Shown: positions 49,251-59,329, counted from the stretch's first letter. The stretch is 64,000 bases of DNA from Oceanobacillus sp. Castelsardo (GCF_001659985.1 NZ_LYCS01000004.1:62001-126000), one strand, 5' to 3'. Made by a program: numbers and translations. The notes: generated by a model not told the origin, from the letters alone.

Positions 49251-49929
49251 TCTGTACTCTCCTTTCAAATCTGCTTAACTCTTTACTTTTATGTAAAAGA
49301 ATTTGCAGCCTATCAATGATGATCTTGTTTTGTTCCCTATCCACAAGACCACACTCCATGTACACACCCTCGGATTCATAGTCAGGAGCCCGACTAATAT
49401 AATCAGCTATTCTAAGCTGCGTCGGTTTCATATAAGAAGCTACGATGCAAGAATTACGATCGCCCTCCACACCTGCATGAGCAATTCCAAATAAATTCCC
49501 CATGATGTAGATATTTCCAGTCGAAATTACCTTCCCTCCAGGATTAACATCACCAATTAGGAGTAAATCCCCTTTTACTTCTAATTCTTGACCCGATCGA
49601 ACGATTCGATTGATAACTTTTATTTTACTGTCATCTTTCCATTTTAAAGCATCTTCTTTTCTAATTACTTCGGATTCAATAGAATCAATCTGAAAACCGT
49701 TAGCCTCATTGATAATTTCATTAAGTTGCCTATCTTGATCGCCTTGTAAATAACGATTACCCAATTTAATTTTAACAGAAACAATGGGATCCTCTTTTTT
49801 GGGTTTATTTTTTGTTATTTTTTCATGAAGCTCTTTAATTGCTTCACTAAACGAACACGATTCGTCAATAAAAAGAGTTAACCCTTCCCTCGTTCCTTTT
49901 ATTGTGATTAATTGTTTCTTATCTTGCAC
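49243..49929 (-). CDS. minC: Septum-site determining protein MinC
   Basis: A 228-residue FtsZ inhibitor. The N-terminal domain (about 1-100) acts on FtsZ; the C-terminal beta-helix domain has GDVNPGGKVISTGNIYIMGNL and GVEGDRNSCIVASYMKPTQLRIADYISRAPD, which bind MinD. The start is GTG 49929 about 10 nt after GAGG. Both ends of the minCD pair are flanked by family-3 repeats. Confidence 0.95.
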   Translation of the reverse strand: MQDKKQLITIKGTREGLTLFIDESCSFSEAIKELHEKITKNKPKKEDPIVSVKIKLGNRYLQGDQDRQLNEIINEANGFQIDSIESEVIRKEDALKWKDDSKIKVINRIVRSGQELEVKGDLLLIGDVNPGGKVISTGNIYIMGNLFGIAHAGVEGDRNSCIVASYMKPTQLRIADYISRAPDYESEGVYMECGLVDREQNKIIIDRLQILLHKSKELSRFERRVQNG

Positions 49930-49976
49930 AATAAGTTCACCTCATTAATCCTACCCATTTGCCTATTTTTTTAGCA

Positions 49977-50113
49977 GTGGCTGGGACAAAAGCATTTCAA
50001 TCTAGTAAAACCAAACATGATAGGAGCTAATAACTGCTTCGGAAATACCCTTCACTTAGATAGTACCTTGTCCGCCTTTATAGTTTAACACTTCAGTTTT
50101 GTCCGAGCCTCTA
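49977..50113. repeat. Intergenic inverted-repeat element, family 3 (copy 2)
   Basis: About 137 bp, ends GGCTGGGACAAAA and TTTTGTCCGAGCC (one mismatch). The inside shares CGGAAATA(T/C) and following bases with copy 1, in the same orientation. It fills the mreD-minC gap. Confidence 0.8.
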
Positions 50114-50132
50114 CATAAGTACAATTAAAATA

Positions 50133-50660
50133 CTAATCCCAGTTTAATTCACTTCCCCATTTAATGAACCTTTTTACTAGAAGGAAATACATAAGGAGAA
50201 AGAATATTATATTCAAAAATACAGTAGGGAGTAAACGGTTCAACCAGTAATGCTCCCAGCTTAAATGGATAACTCCAACTAAACTATAAATAAATGTAAT
50301 TAATAAGTCACAAAGTACAAGCCCAAAAATACTAAATAAAAAAGTTACGAAAAAATTTCCATGAAGAAATCTTTTAGAAACATGAACTATATATATAACT
50401 ATACCATAGGAAAACATGTATACACCTAAAATACCAGTATAGACAATGTCTATTAATAAACCAAATATGAATGCATATAAAATAGCATTATAAGACTGTC
50501 CTCTATCAAAAAACATCTCTACTAATATTAATACGATTAGAATCCAATGTGGCACAAACATTTGATCACCTAACAAAATACTAGGTGGTAGAAACTTTAT
50601 AGCCACACCTTCTAAAATAAGAAACAGAAAGAGGAATAAAAGGATATATATTCGTTTCAT
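50133..50660 (-). CDS. mreD: Rod shape-determining protein MreD
   Basis: A 175-residue membrane protein with about five hydrophobic segments and few polar loops, typical of MreD, a partner of MreC and RodA/PBP2 in side-wall synthesis. It starts MKRIYILLFLFLFLILEGVA. ATG 50660 overlaps the mreC stop by ATGA, so translation is coupled. It ends before a family-3 repeat that separates it from minC. Confidence 0.93.
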   Translation of the reverse strand: MKRIYILLFLFLFLILEGVAIKFLPPSILLGDQMFVPHWILIVLILVEMFFDRGQSYNAILYAFIFGLLIDIVYTGILGVYMFSYGIVIYIVHVSKRFLHGNFFVTFLFSIFGLVLCDLLITFIYSLVGVIHLSWEHYWLNRLLPTVFLNIIFFLLMYFLLVKRFIKWGSELNWD

Positions 50661-51535
50661 TCCTCTTCCTCCTCTTCCGCTTCTAATTCTGTTGCATCGC
50701 GATCTAATACCATGACATGGTTAATATCATATAAATTAGCAGCTGGTTCCACTAACGCTGTTCTAGTTAATCCATATTGATCCGGTACTACGTCTTTCAC
50801 TTTTCCAATAACAATACCCGCTGGAAATACTCCTCCCATTCCAGAGGATGCGACAAGTTCACCTTTTTTTAAGTCTTTATCTGATTCTTCAATAATTCGG
50901 AACATTAAAGTACCAGTCTCATTGTCAAATCCTTCAATCATTCCAAAAATATCTTTCCCTTTGTCACGGGAAATCATAGCAGAAATCCGGTTAAATTGGT
51001 CAAATCCCGTTAGTAACTGGACCTTTGATGTGTATTGCTGTACGGTTTGTATTTTTCCAACCATGCCTTCAGCAGTTCTAACAACCATGTTTTCTTTTAC
51101 TCCATGTTGTTTTCCCCTATTGATTGTAACCTCATCCAACCAGCGTTCCGGCGATCTCGAAATAACAGTGGCCTGAATCGCACGAAAATCTCTTAACAAA
51201 TCAGATTCTGTTAATTCAAGTGCATCTCTTAATTCCTTATTTTCTTCCTTTAACTCTTGAACCTCATAAATTAGACCTTTATATTGTCCCAATTGCTCTC
51301 TTAATATTTGGTTTTCACTATATGTGTTTTTAATGTCATCAATATTAGTAAAAATTCCAGTAAAAAATGTTACTGGTACATGAACTATATTTTGAACCCA
51401 TCCTACAGTATCATTGATAAACTGTTCAGCAATCGTTACATTTTCTCTATCTCTTAACGAATATCCAATTAGTGCAACTAGCACAATAAATCCAATTAAA
51501 AAAATTAACAAACGTTTATTTCTGAAAAACGGCAT
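50657..51535 (-). CDS. mreC: Rod shape-determining protein MreC
   Basis: A 292-residue single-pass protein: membrane helix at about 8-26, a coiled coil at about 62-105 (ENQILREQLGQYKGLIYEVQELKEENKELRD in part), then the extracellular two-barrel MreC domain with VNRGKQHGVKENMVV-like TINRGKQHGVKENMVVRT and LVASSGMGGVFPAGIVIG. The C-terminus is a run of six glutamates. ATG 51535 follows AAGAGGTG. It lies 11 nt after mreB. Confidence 0.95.
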   Translation of the reverse strand: MPFFRNKRLLIFLIGFIVLVALIGYSLRDRENVTIAEQFINDTVGWVQNIVHVPVTFFTGIFTNIDDIKNTYSENQILREQLGQYKGLIYEVQELKEENKELRDALELTESDLLRDFRAIQATVISRSPERWLDEVTINRGKQHGVKENMVVRTAEGMVGKIQTVQQYTSKVQLLTGFDQFNRISAMISRDKGKDIFGMIEGFDNETGTLMFRIIEESDKDLKKGELVASSGMGGVFPAGIVIGKVKDVVPDQYGLTRTALVEPAANLYDINHVMVLDRDATELEAEEEEEE

Positions 51536-51546
51536 TACTACACCTC

Positions 51547-52587
51547 TTAATTTGTAGAAGGACGAGAAGATACATTGGGATGGGTACGAAAATGTTTAAT
51601 GTACTCTAATGATTTCCCTGTACCAATCGCCACACTATCTAAAGGATTTTCTGCAATAAATACGGGCATCTTAGTCTCATCACTTATTACTTTGTCTATA
51701 TTTTTTAATAACGCTCCCCCACCAGATAATACTATTCCACGATCCATTATATCTGCAGCCAATTCGGGCGGAGTTTTCTCCAATGTTCCCTTCACTGCTT
51801 CAACAATAGAATCTACTGTATCTTTTAAGGATGTCGCAATTTCTTTTGAAGTAATTGTTATCGTTTTTGGTAATCCAGTTATTAAATCTCGTCCTCTTAT
51901 ATCTAGTTCGGCATTTTCTATCTGATTACTTGCAGATCCAATTTCCATTTTAATGGACTCAGCAGATCTCTCTCCTATTAATAAACTATATTGTTTACGT
52001 ATATAATTAATAATTGCTTCGTCCATATCATCTCCAGCAATACGAATGGATTGACTAGTTACAATACCACCTAATGAAATAACTGCTACTTCAGTTGTTC
52101 CTCCACCAATATCAACAATCATACTACCAGTTGGTTCCCAAACAGGTAAACCAGAACCGATAGCGGCTGCAAAAGGTTCTGAAATTGGAAAGGCATCTTT
52201 TGCACCTGCTTGTTTTGTAGCATCTATTACAGCCCGTTCCTCAACCATCGTTATCCCCGAAGGTACGCAAACCATAACATTAGGTTTACTAGCAAATAAC
52301 GAACGTTTTTTCATAGCTTTCTTTATGTAATATTTCATCATTACGGAAGTTATATCATAATCCGCAATAACACCATCTTTCATAGGGCGAATAACAGCAA
52401 TATTTCCCGGTGTACGACCAATCATATTTCTAGCAGCAATTCCAACTGCCTCAACTTCGCCTGTTTCTTTATTCTTTGCAACAACAGATGGTTCTCTAAC
52501 TACTATATCTTTTCCCTTTACAAAGACCAATGTATTGGCCGTACCTAAATCTATTCCGAAATCTTGTGAAAAGCTCAATTGTCCCAA
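51547..52587 (-). CDS. mreB: Actin-like cell shape protein MreB
   Basis: A 346-residue bacterial actin that moves with the elongasome. Phosphate 1 motif [17 protein letters not shown] is at the start, phosphate 2 [20 protein letters not shown] near 165, and the adenosine motif [16 protein letters not shown] near 290. The start is TTG 52587, 6-7 nt after AGAGGGAG; the frame is open ten codons upstream, but that part contains the ribosome site. It heads mreB-mreC-mreD. The preceding radC gene is separated by 200 nt. Confidence 0.97.
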   Translation of the reverse strand: MGQLSFSQDFGIDLGTANTLVFVKGKDIVVREPSVVAKNKETGEVEAVGIAARNMIGRTPGNIAVIRPMKDGVIADYDITSVMMKYYIKKAMKKRSLFASKPNVMVCVPSGITMVEERAVIDATKQAGAKDAFPISEPFAAAIGSGLPVWEPTGSMIVDIGGGTTEVAVISLGGIVTSQSIRIAGDDMDEAIINYIRKQYSLLIGERSAESIKMEIGSASNQIENAELDIRGRDLITGLPKTITITSKEIATSLKDTVDSIVEAVKGTLEKTPPELAADIMDRGIVLSGGGALLKNIDKVISDETKMPVFIAENPLDSVAIGTGKSLEYIKHFRTHPNVSSRPSTN

Positions 52588-52701
52588 ATATATCTCCCTC
52601 TCCAGTTCCATCATCAACGTATAACAGGTTTACTATATCGATTAAATTTGGAAGATGCAAACATTCCTGTTTTTTCATGAAAAACCGTCATTACATCTTA
52701 A

Positions 52702-52739
52702 GTAGCGCCAAATTCAATAAGATATCGAAAAGGCGCTAC
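52702..52739 (-). terminator. Hairpin between radC and mreB
   Basis: GTAGCGCC (52702-52709) pairs with GGCGCTAC (52732-52739) with a 22-nt loop. The U tract is poor (TTAAGATG), so it could be either a weak radC terminator or part of the mreB leader. Confidence 0.45.
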
Positions 52740-52786
52740 ATGTTTTAGTCTATATAATTATACGAAAAAAATTCTAAATTGGATAG

Positions 52787-53476
52787 CTATAAATATCCTT
52801 TTTCTTTTAAAGATATAAATTTTCTATCCCCAATAATTAAGTGATCTAAAAGTTCTATACCAATCATCTTTCCAGATTCAACTAGCCGTCTAGTAACATG
52901 AATGTCTTCTTTTGATGGTGAGGGATCGCCGGAGGGGTGATTATGAGCAACAATAATTGAGGCTGCTGATCTTTTTACCGCTTCTCTGAATAGTTCCCTT
53001 GGGTGAACTATTGAAGCATTAAGACTTCCTATAAATATAGTTTGTCTATGAATGACTTGGTTTTTTGTATCAAGAAATAGAGCAACAAAATGTTCCTGTT
53101 TCAGACTTCTCATTTCTTCCATAATATAATCCGCTCCGTCGTCTGGGGAACGAATAATATATTTATCATCTGGTTTATATTGATTCATTCTTTTCCCCAG
53201 CTCTATTGCAGCTAATAGTAGTACTCCTTTTGCATCACCTATTCCCTTTATTGCCGTCAATTCCTCGATAGTAGCATCTGTCAACAATTTTAACCCTTCA
53301 AAATGCATTAATACCCTATTGGATAATGTTATTACGGATTCTTCCTTCGTTCCACTTCCTAGTAAAATAGCAAGTAATTCTTGATTAGATAAATGTCCTG
53401 CACCATGCTTTAATAAACGTTCACGTGGTCGATCTTCTTTTGGTACATCTTTAATCATAATAGTCTGTCCCGACAT
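52787..53476 (-). CDS. radC: RadC family protein (JAB/MPN domain)
   Basis: A 229-residue protein with an N-terminal helix-hairpin-helix part (ELTAIKGIGDAKGVLLLAAIELGKR) and a C-terminal JAB metalloprotease-like domain whose zinc motif is HNHPSGDPSPSKED near 176-189, with a catalytic Glu near 110. The name RadC is historical; a DNA-repair role is doubtful, and the related YsxA of B. subtilis is of unknown function. ATG 53476 follows AAAGGGG. The maf gene normally next to it is missing. Confidence 0.93.
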   Translation of the reverse strand: MSGQTIMIKDVPKEDRPRERLLKHGAGHLSNQELLAILLGSGTKEESVITLSNRVLMHFEGLKLLTDATIEELTAIKGIGDAKGVLLLAAIELGKRMNQYKPDDKYIIRSPDDGADYIMEEMRSLKQEHFVALFLDTKNQVIHRQTIFIGSLNASIVHPRELFREAVKRSAASIIVAHNHPSGDPSPSKEDIHVTRRLVESGKMIGIELLDHLIIGDRKFISLKEKGYL

Positions 53477-53633
53477 TTTTAAACCCCTTTCCAATTATAT
53501 ACTACCCATGATACTTGACTCATAAAGATTCTTACAAGTAACCAAAAAGTATATTTTGAGGCTATAAAAATGATTAGAAACAAAAAAATACTTAAAGGTT
53601 TTTTTAATTCTTAAGCAATATATTAGCCAAAAC

Positions 53634-53667
53634 AAAGAAACAGACAATCTTAATTAATTGTCTGTTT
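53634..53667 (-). terminator. Terminator overlapping the end of the spoIIB-like gene
   Basis: AAACAGACAAT (53638-53648) and ATTGTCTGTTT (53657-53667) are perfect arms; the TAA stop of the gene lies within the hairpin. A CTTTGTTTTG tract follows on the minus strand. Confidence 0.75.
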
Positions 53668-54547
53668 TATTTATTACTTTTTCATATTCGAACATTAAAT
53701 TTAGTAAAAACTTTTGTCCTTCTAAGCCTGATCCAGATTCCAATTGTTTGATACTATTCGTTAGTGACTCCAACTTATCGGAATTAGTCTTTTTTGCTAA
53801 TTCCTCCCAATTGGCTTTAGATATATTATCCGGCTGCTTCGCATTATCTTTCCATTTTTGTTGAAATTCCACTAACCATTCGTGCTCATCTTTAGTTAAT
53901 CCAACATTTCCTTGTTTAGTTTCCCATTCTTTTATATATAAATCATAATTAATATCTAGTTGATTCACGATAGATTCTGCTTTTGCCTTTGATTCAGTAA
54001 GTCCTAATAACAGAAAATATTGATTATCCCGATTCCAAATCATAACTGGTAAACCACTATTCGAAAAGTTTTTTGCCCAATCTTCCGCATTCTTTAGCTC
54101 CGAAAAAACACCTGCTTGTAAAACAAAACCATGTAATGATTCTAAGGTAAAGGTTGATGTTTCTGCAGCATTCGCAGAATTATCTCCATTTGTTTTTTCT
54201 TTATCATTATCTGCTTGGTTCGCTGAAGGTATACTTAATGATTCTTGATTATTAAATCCGTCTTTTACGTCGATTAATACTTGGAACATAATCACACTTA
54301 AAATAGCACCGATAAAAATTGCAGCAATGATCGCAGTTAAAATTGGCTTTAATAAGGGATGTTTACTTGATTTCTTTGGTTTTGCTTCTGCTAAGATTGA
54401 TTTCCTTTCAAACGTTGTTATCGGATTATCATCTGACTCGTGAAGGGTAGCAGCTGATTCACGCTTAGAAGAATTGATATCTTGTTTTGGGTATTGCTTA
54501 ATTACTTTTCCGTTCTCTTTTATAATGATTTGCTTCTTCTTGTCCAT
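53654..54547 (-). CDS. spoIIB: SpoIIB-like SPOR-domain sporulation protein
   Basis: A 297-residue single-pass protein. A basic, Ser/Lys-rich cytoplasmic part (1-64), one membrane helix at about 65-90 (PILTAIIAAIFIGAILSVIMF), an Asn/Glu/Ser linker and a SPOR domain at about 138-195 (GFVLQAGVFSELKNAEDWAKNF), which should bind denuded septal glycan. B. subtilis SpoIIB helps septal peptidoglycan dissolution during engulfment. Assignment rests on architecture and position between valS and radC; comC, folC and maf are absent from the neighbourhood. ATG 54547 follows AAAGGGA. Confidence 0.82.
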   Translation of the reverse strand: MDKKKQIIIKENGKVIKQYPKQDINSSKRESAATLHESDDNPITTFERKSILAEAKPKKSSKHPLLKPILTAIIAAIFIGAILSVIMFQVLIDVKDGFNNQESLSIPSANQADNDKEKTNGDNSANAAETSTFTLESLHGFVLQAGVFSELKNAEDWAKNFSNSGLPVMIWNRDNQYFLLLGLTESKAKAESIVNQLDINYDLYIKEWETKQGNVGLTKDEHEWLVEFQQKWKDNAKQPDNISKANWEELAKKTNSDKLESLTNSIKQLESGSGLEGQKFLLNLMFEYEKVINKTDN

Positions 54548-54671
54548 TGAGTATCCCTTTCCTATACTAGAGTCGTTTATCCCAATCTAGCATAGCGCAA
54601 TTAAAAAGTAAGACGAAAGTTGTCACCCTATTAAAAAATCGTATGTCATAACATGTGATTTCTCGACATAT

Positions 54672-54704
54672 GAAAATAGGGAACAGAGTAAATCCTCCGT
54701 TCCC
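54672..54704 (-). terminator. Terminator of valS
   Basis: GGGAACAGAG (54679-54688) and CTCCGTTCCC (54695-54704) with a G-U pair, then TATTTTC on the minus strand. Confidence 0.85.
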
Positions 54705-54711
54705 ATTCTCA

Positions 54712-57360
54712 TTAATTTTTTAATTCCTCAAGTCTAGCTTTTACTTTTGCTTGCTTGTCCAAATAATCTTGCTCTTTTCGTTTTTCTTCATCAACCACAG
54801 CTTGTGGTGCTTTATTTACAAATCCTTTATTAGCAAGTTTCTTTTGTACACGGTCTACTTCTTTATTCCATTTTTCGAGTTCTTTTTCTAATCGTTTTAT
54901 TTCCTTATCGAAATCAATTAAACCTTCGAGTGGTAAATAAATCTCTGCTCCAGTAACTACCGCGGTCATTGCTTTTTCAGGTACATCAACATCTTTAGCA
55001 ATAACCAATTCACTAGGATTACAAAAATGTTCTAAGTACATTCTGTTTTGTTCTAATTCTTTTACTACATTCCCATCCTCAGCTTCCACAAGCATCTTAA
55101 TCGGTTTAGACATTGGCGTATCTACTTCAGCACGAATATTACGAACAGATTTAATAATGGAAACAAGTCGTTTCATCTCATTTGATGCTTGCTCATCATG
55201 AAATTCCTCTTTCGGTTCAGGCCATTTTGCTACGGTAATGGAATCCCCTTGATGAGGAAGTTTTTGCCAAATTTCCTCGGTAATAAATGGCATAAATGGA
55301 TGAAGCATGCGCATCGTTTGATCTAATACATATGCCAACACAGAGCGTGTAGTATTTTTCTTCGCCTCATCATCCCCGTATAATGGAATTTTTGCCATTT
55401 CAATATACCAATCACATAGCTCATCCCAAATGAAGTTATATAAGTGACGTCCAGCTTCCCCAAATTCATATTTATCTGTATTTTTCGTTACGTGTTCGAT
55501 TGTTTCATTCAATCTTGTTAAAATCCATTTATCTGCAAGTGATTTCTCACCAGATAAATCAATATCTTCGAATGTGAAACCTTCCATATTCATTAATGAG
55601 AATCTAGAAGCATTCCAAACTTTATTCGCGAAATTCCATGTAGATTCGACTTTTTCCCAATAGAATCGCAAATCTTGTCCTGGCGTCGAACCAGTTAATA
55701 AGAAATATCTTAATGAATCTGCGCCATATTTATCGATAACATCCATTGGATCAACCCCATTACCTAAGGACTTACTCATTTTACGTCCTTCTGCATCACG
55801 GATTAATCCATGTATTAAAACATCCTTAAATGGTCTTTCGTTCGTAAATTCTTTAGATTGGAATATCATTCGTGCTACCCAGAAGAAAATGATATCATAG
55901 CCCGTTACAAGAACATCTGTTGGGAAGTAACGTTTAAAGTCTTCCGATTCTTCATTAGGCCAACCCATGGTAGAAAATGGCCAAAGGGCAGATGAAAACC
56001 AGGTATCTAATACATCTTCATCTTGTTTCCAATTTTCAATATCCGCCGGTGCTTCTTTTCCAACATAGACTTCGCCTGTTTCTTTATGGTACCAAGCTGG
56101 AATTTGATGACCCCACCATAACTGACGAGAAATACACCAATCACGGATATTTTCCATCCAATTTAAGTAAGTTCGTTCAAATCGTTCCGGTACAAAGTTC
56201 ACTTTTTTATCTTGATCTTTTTGCAATTCAATAACCGCGTCTGCTAATGGTTGCATTTTAACGAACCATTGAGTTGATAAGTAAGGCTCAACAACTGCAC
56301 CGCTTCTTTCAGAGTGTCCAACTTGGTGGATACGTTCTTCGATATTAAATAATACTCCCATGTCCTGAAGATCTTTTACGATTTGTTTTCTACATTCAAA
56401 ACGATCCAAACCTTTATATTTCCCAGCATTTTCATTCATCGAACCATCTTCATTCATCACGAGAATACGTTGTAAGTTATGTCGATTACCGATTTCAAAG
56501 TCATTCGGATCGTGTGCAGGGGTTATTTTAACTGCCCCAGAACCTAGCTCCATATCAACATATTCATCAGCTACTATTTCTATTTCTCTACCCACAATTG
56601 GCAGGATGACGGTTTTTCCAATTAAATGTTTGTATCTATCATCTTTAGGATGGACAGCAACAGCAGTATCCCCTAGCATTGTTTCAGGACGAGTAGTAGC
56701 AATTTCAATCGTCTCATCACTATCTTTTATCGGGTAATTCATATGATAGAATTTACCATGTACTTCTTCATAAATTACCTCTATATCAGATAGAGCTGTT
56801 TGCGTAGTTGGATCCCAGTTAATAATATATTCACCACGATAAATAAGCCCTTTTTCGTATAATTTCACAAAAACTTCTTTGACAGCATCTGATAATCCTT
56901 CATCTAATGTAAAGCGTTCTCGTGAATAATCTAAGCCAAGTCCAAGCTTTTCCCATTGAGAGCGGATAAAGTCTGCATACTCTTCTTTCCACTCCCATGC
57001 TTGTTCCAAGAATTTTCCTCTACCTAAATCATAGCGGCTTTTTCCTTGTTCTTTCAATTTAGCTTCAACTTTTGCTTGGGTAGCTATCCCTGCATGGTCC
57101 ATTCCCGGTAACCACAATACATCAAATCCTTGCATACGTTTCATTCGGGATACCGTATCCTGCATCGTCGTATCCCAAGCATGTCCTAAATGCAGTTTTC
57201 CAGTCACATTGGGTGGTGGAATAACGATAGAATAAGGCTCTTTTTCTGGATCATTTGTGGCTTCAAAAAATTTCCCATCTAACCAAAATTGATAGCGTCC
57301 CTTTTCTACTTCCTGGGGATTATATTTTGGGGGAAGATTAGAATATTCATTTTCACTCAT
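54712..57360 (-). CDS. valS: Valyl-tRNA synthetase
   Basis: An 882-residue class Ia synthetase. The HIGH-type signature is KLHLGHAWD near residues 55-63, the CP1 editing domain spans about 195-345 and includes [17 protein letters not shown], the KMSKS motif is [11 protein letters not shown] near 522-532, and a C-terminal coiled-coil arm runs over about 810-880. ATG 57360 follows GGAGGTAA. It is controlled by a T-box with specifier GUC. Confidence 0.98.
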   Translation of the reverse strand: MSENEYSNLPPKYNPQEVEKGRYQFWLDGKFFEATNDPEKEPYSIVIPPPNVTGKLHLGHAWDTTMQDTVSRMKRMQGFDVLWLPGMDHAGIATQAKVEAKLKEQGKSRYDLGRGKFLEQAWEWKEEYADFIRSQWEKLGLGLDYSRERFTLDEGLSDAVKEVFVKLYEKGLIYRGEYIINWDPTTQTALSDIEVIYEEVHGKFYHMNYPIKDSDETIEIATTRPETMLGDTAVAVHPKDDRYKHLIGKTVILPIVGREIEIVADEYVDMELGSGAVKITPAHDPNDFEIGNRHNLQRILVMNEDGSMNENAGKYKGLDRFECRKQIVKDLQDMGVLFNIEERIHQVGHSERSGAVVEPYLSTQWFVKMQPLADAVIELQKDQDKKVNFVPERFERTYLNWMENIRDWCISRQLWWGHQIPAWYHKETGEVYVGKEAPADIENWKQDEDVLDTWFSSALWPFSTMGWPNEESEDFKRYFPTDVLVTGYDIIFFWVARMIFQSKEFTNERPFKDVLIHGLIRDAEGRKMSKSLGNGVDPMDVIDKYGADSLRYFLLTGSTPGQDLRFYWEKVESTWNFANKVWNASRFSLMNMEGFTFEDIDLSGEKSLADKWILTRLNETIEHVTKNTDKYEFGEAGRHLYNFIWDELCDWYIEMAKIPLYGDDEAKKNTTRSVLAYVLDQTMRMLHPFMPFITEEIWQKLPHQGDSITVAKWPEPKEEFHDEQASNEMKRLVSIIKSVRNIRAEVDTPMSKPIKMLVEAEDGNVVKELEQNRMYLEHFCNPSELVIAKDVDVPEKAMTAVVTGAEIYLPLEGLIDFDKEIKRLEKELEKWNKEVDRVQKKLANKGFVNKAPQAVVDEEKRKEQDYLDKQAKVKARLEELKN

Positions 57361-57384
57361 TACATTTACCTCCTAATATTTAAC

Positions 57385-57655
57385 ATCATAAAAACCCTTT
57401 TCATCCAAAAAGGACGAAAAGGGTTGATTTTCGCGGTACCACCTTTGTTTATTAATCAAAATAAAAATGATTAATACACTTCATTCACATAACGGCATTT
57501 TTACCGGCTTCTCCTACTACAAGTTCAAAGAAGCTGCATCATGGGCGACCTTCTAAAATAAATAATCCTAGGAAATTTTCAGCGCTAGATTTCCCTCTCT
57601 GAAAGTGTTTATTTTGTACTCTTCCCAATCACTGCATTTTATTGATACTATATTT
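57385..57655 (-). promoter_or_regulatory. T-box leader of valS, specifier GUC (Val)
   Basis: T-box sequence AGGTGGTACCGCG at 57444-57432, followed by a terminator (CAACCCTTTTCGTCC and complement, ending GGGTTTTTATG). The specifier region reads GAAGGTCGCCC, so GUC is at 57549-57547 in the same register as the other two leaders. Confidence 0.92.
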
Positions 57656-57661
57656 AAACAT

Positions 57662-57690
57662 ATTTTATAGTTAACTTAGGATTTCGTCAA
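57662..57690 (-). promoter_or_regulatory. Sigma-A promoter of valS
   Basis: Minus strand: TTGACG (57690-57685), 17-bp spacer, TAAAAT (57667-57662). Confidence 0.8.
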
Positions 57691-57823
57691 ATTATTTATC
57701 CCTATTTTTTCACAAATATGGTGTAAGTATACATATTATATAGTAAATCTCCAATTAGTGGGAGTTAGTACTCTTAACTCGTAAAATGTTAATTAATTTA
57801 CTGTGGAAAATGAGGTGATTATT

Positions 57824-58012
57824 ATGGGTAGATATTATCGATATAAGTTACCACCGTGGGCAAGAAAATGTATTTTTATTATAGAAAAAGTGACATTACC
57901 TATTTTATTATTTCAACTCATTCGAACGATTTTCTTTCCATCTACTTTTGATTTAATATTATTAGGGATTTTAGTCGGGCTTTTAATATGTTTTTATTTA
58001 CGATGGATTTAA
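57824..58012 (+). CDS. Small hypothetical membrane protein, 62 residues
   Basis: MGRYYRYKLPPWARKCIFII begins a 62-residue protein with a basic aromatic N-terminus (about 1-19), then two hydrophobic stretches (about 21-38 and 44-61) with the short FFPSTFD turn between. ATG 57824 follows GAGGTGA with ideal spacing; upstream ATGs in frame have no such site. It is alone on the plus strand between the valS leader and ysxE and runs into a family-2 repeat. I do not recognise it; the setting among spore genes hints at sporulation but nothing in the sequence proves it. Confidence 0.68.
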   Translation: MGRYYRYKLPPWARKCIFIIEKVTLPILLFQLIRTIFFPSTFDLILLGILVGLLICFYLRWI

Positions 58013-58018
58013 AGAGGA

Positions 58019-58224
58019 TGTTCAAAAAACTCCGGTAAAAATGACACATCGAATTTCTTCGTTGGCTTGCTATTCCGCTTCTCATGTACCGTTTAATGTA
58101 CATTCCGGTACTCACAGCTACGCCATCTCGAATTTCCGACGCACAGGACGTGCTAGTGTCGGAGTTGCAGCAGGACGTTGCGTTCTTAGCCGACTCGGTC
58201 CTTTTTATCCTCCTTTTTGAACAC
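58019..58224. repeat. MITE-like repeat, family 2 (copy C, full length)
   Basis: 206 bp from TGTTCAAAAAACTCCGG to TTTTTGAACAC, with the internal module GACGCACAGGACGTGCTAGTGTCGG as in copy A. It lies between the convergent small membrane-protein gene and ysxE, 4 nt after the ysxE stop. Confidence 0.85.
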
Positions 58225-58228
58225 AGAT

Positions 58229-59239
58229 TTAAACTTCTAAATCATCTAAATCTAACGTTTCATATTCTTTTTCTATGAACGCTGACCATTTGATACCAAA
58301 GATAATTTTTCTGAATTCATGTTGAATGCTTTTTATATGCTGTATTTCTGATTTATTTTGGACGCCTCGCACATATTCATAAATAATTTGTATATAATTC
58401 GTTGGCGATAGTAAATATATGGAAAAATACTGAAGCTCTGATAAGGTTAATTCATTTGTATCTGTATATGAGGAAAAAGAATCAATATAAAGATTAGTAG
58501 AAGGATTAAAACGGCCAATTTCATTTTGGAAAAATAAGATTAAGTCCATAACTGGATGATCATAACGAGCAGATTCCCAGTTTATAAAATATGTTTGTTT
58601 AATATGTGAATAGTCTAATCGATAATGACATAATGAAGAGCTCCATGTTAACTTCTCTTCCTCAAACACATTTATAAAGCGATGGACACGCTTATCTACT
58701 TCAATAAATGCTTGATCAATGTCACGAAAATGAGTACAGACGAGCAGCTCAAATGGTGACATATACTGTTTTTTTTCGAATTGGTGAATAAATGTAAGTA
58801 ATTGCTTTCTCATTTCTCTACAGTAGTTTTGAAACGAAACAAATTGATTGGAAATCGTTTCTATATCAATTTTATGAGTCCGTTTAGTATTCCAATGTAA
58901 TTTTGCCAAAGTTTCATAGAAGTCGGAAACCCACTTAGAGTCCATTTTTTTATTTGTATCATTAATCCACGGTGATAAATAAAATATAGTTTGTTCTCGA
59001 CGATAATATAAATTACCTTCTTTTGTTAAATATACAGGTAGCACTGCATCTATATTTTTGGAATTTGAATATCGGTAAATAGCTTCCCAATGTTTCACCA
59101 TTTCTTCAGTTAAACTACTTCTCTTTAGTGCATATTCTCTATGATGATCTTTAATATAATAGAGTTGAGATGTTACTTTGTTGATCTTGAGTGGATCAAT
59201 ATTATATGCATTCAATACATTCGTAATATTATCTTCCAT
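58229..59239 (-). CDS. ysxE: Spore coat-associated protein YsxE (CotS-like kinase fold)
   Basis: A 336-residue protein of the CotS/YsxE family, related to aminoglycoside phosphotransferases. The N-lobe-like part includes QLYYIKDHHREYALKRSSL; a SLCHYRLDYSHIKQTYFINWESARYDHPVMDL stretch (split here as SLCHYRLDYSHIKQ and INWESARYDHPVMDL) matches the HGD/NWE region of the kinase fold, with HYRLD in place of the usual HGDLH, so activity is uncertain. In B. subtilis ysxE follows spoVID in a sigma-E operon. ATG 59239 follows AAGGTGGTG. Confidence 0.9.
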   Translation of the reverse strand: MEDNITNVLNAYNIDPLKINKVTSQLYYIKDHHREYALKRSSLTEEMVKHWEAIYRYSNSKNIDAVLPVYLTKEGNLYYRREQTIFYLSPWINDTNKKMDSKWVSDFYETLAKLHWNTKRTHKIDIETISNQFVSFQNYCREMRKQLLTFIHQFEKKQYMSPFELLVCTHFRDIDQAFIEVDKRVHRFINVFEEEKLTWSSSLCHYRLDYSHIKQTYFINWESARYDHPVMDLILFFQNEIGRFNPSTNLYIDSFSSYTDTNELTLSELQYFSIYLLSPTNYIQIIYEYVRGVQNKSEIQHIKSIQHEFRKIIFGIKWSAFIEKEYETLDLDDLEV

Positions 59240-59253
59240 GAGTTCACCACCTT

Positions 59254-59307
59254 TTAAAACTTACGTTCGTCGGCTTTTTCGGCCGTTGCCTTAGTTATAC
59301 TTATACC
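59254..59307. repeat. Dispersed hairpin repeat, family 1 (copy 5)
   Basis: TTAAAACTTACGTTCGTCGG, then CCGTTGCCTTAGTTATACTTATACC. It lies 15 nt upstream of the ysxE start codon, in the spoVID-ysxE gap. The arms are more degenerate than in copy 4. Confidence 0.6.
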
Positions 59308-59329
59308 AATCATTATGCTTTCCAATCTG

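Noticed and set aside
57289-57474. 61-codon plus-strand ORF over the valS start and T-box
   Set aside because: Antisense of valS and its T-box terminator; no ribosome site.
58084-58278. 64-codon plus-strand ORF at the end of ysxE
   Set aside because: Mostly family-2 repeat; no ribosome site.
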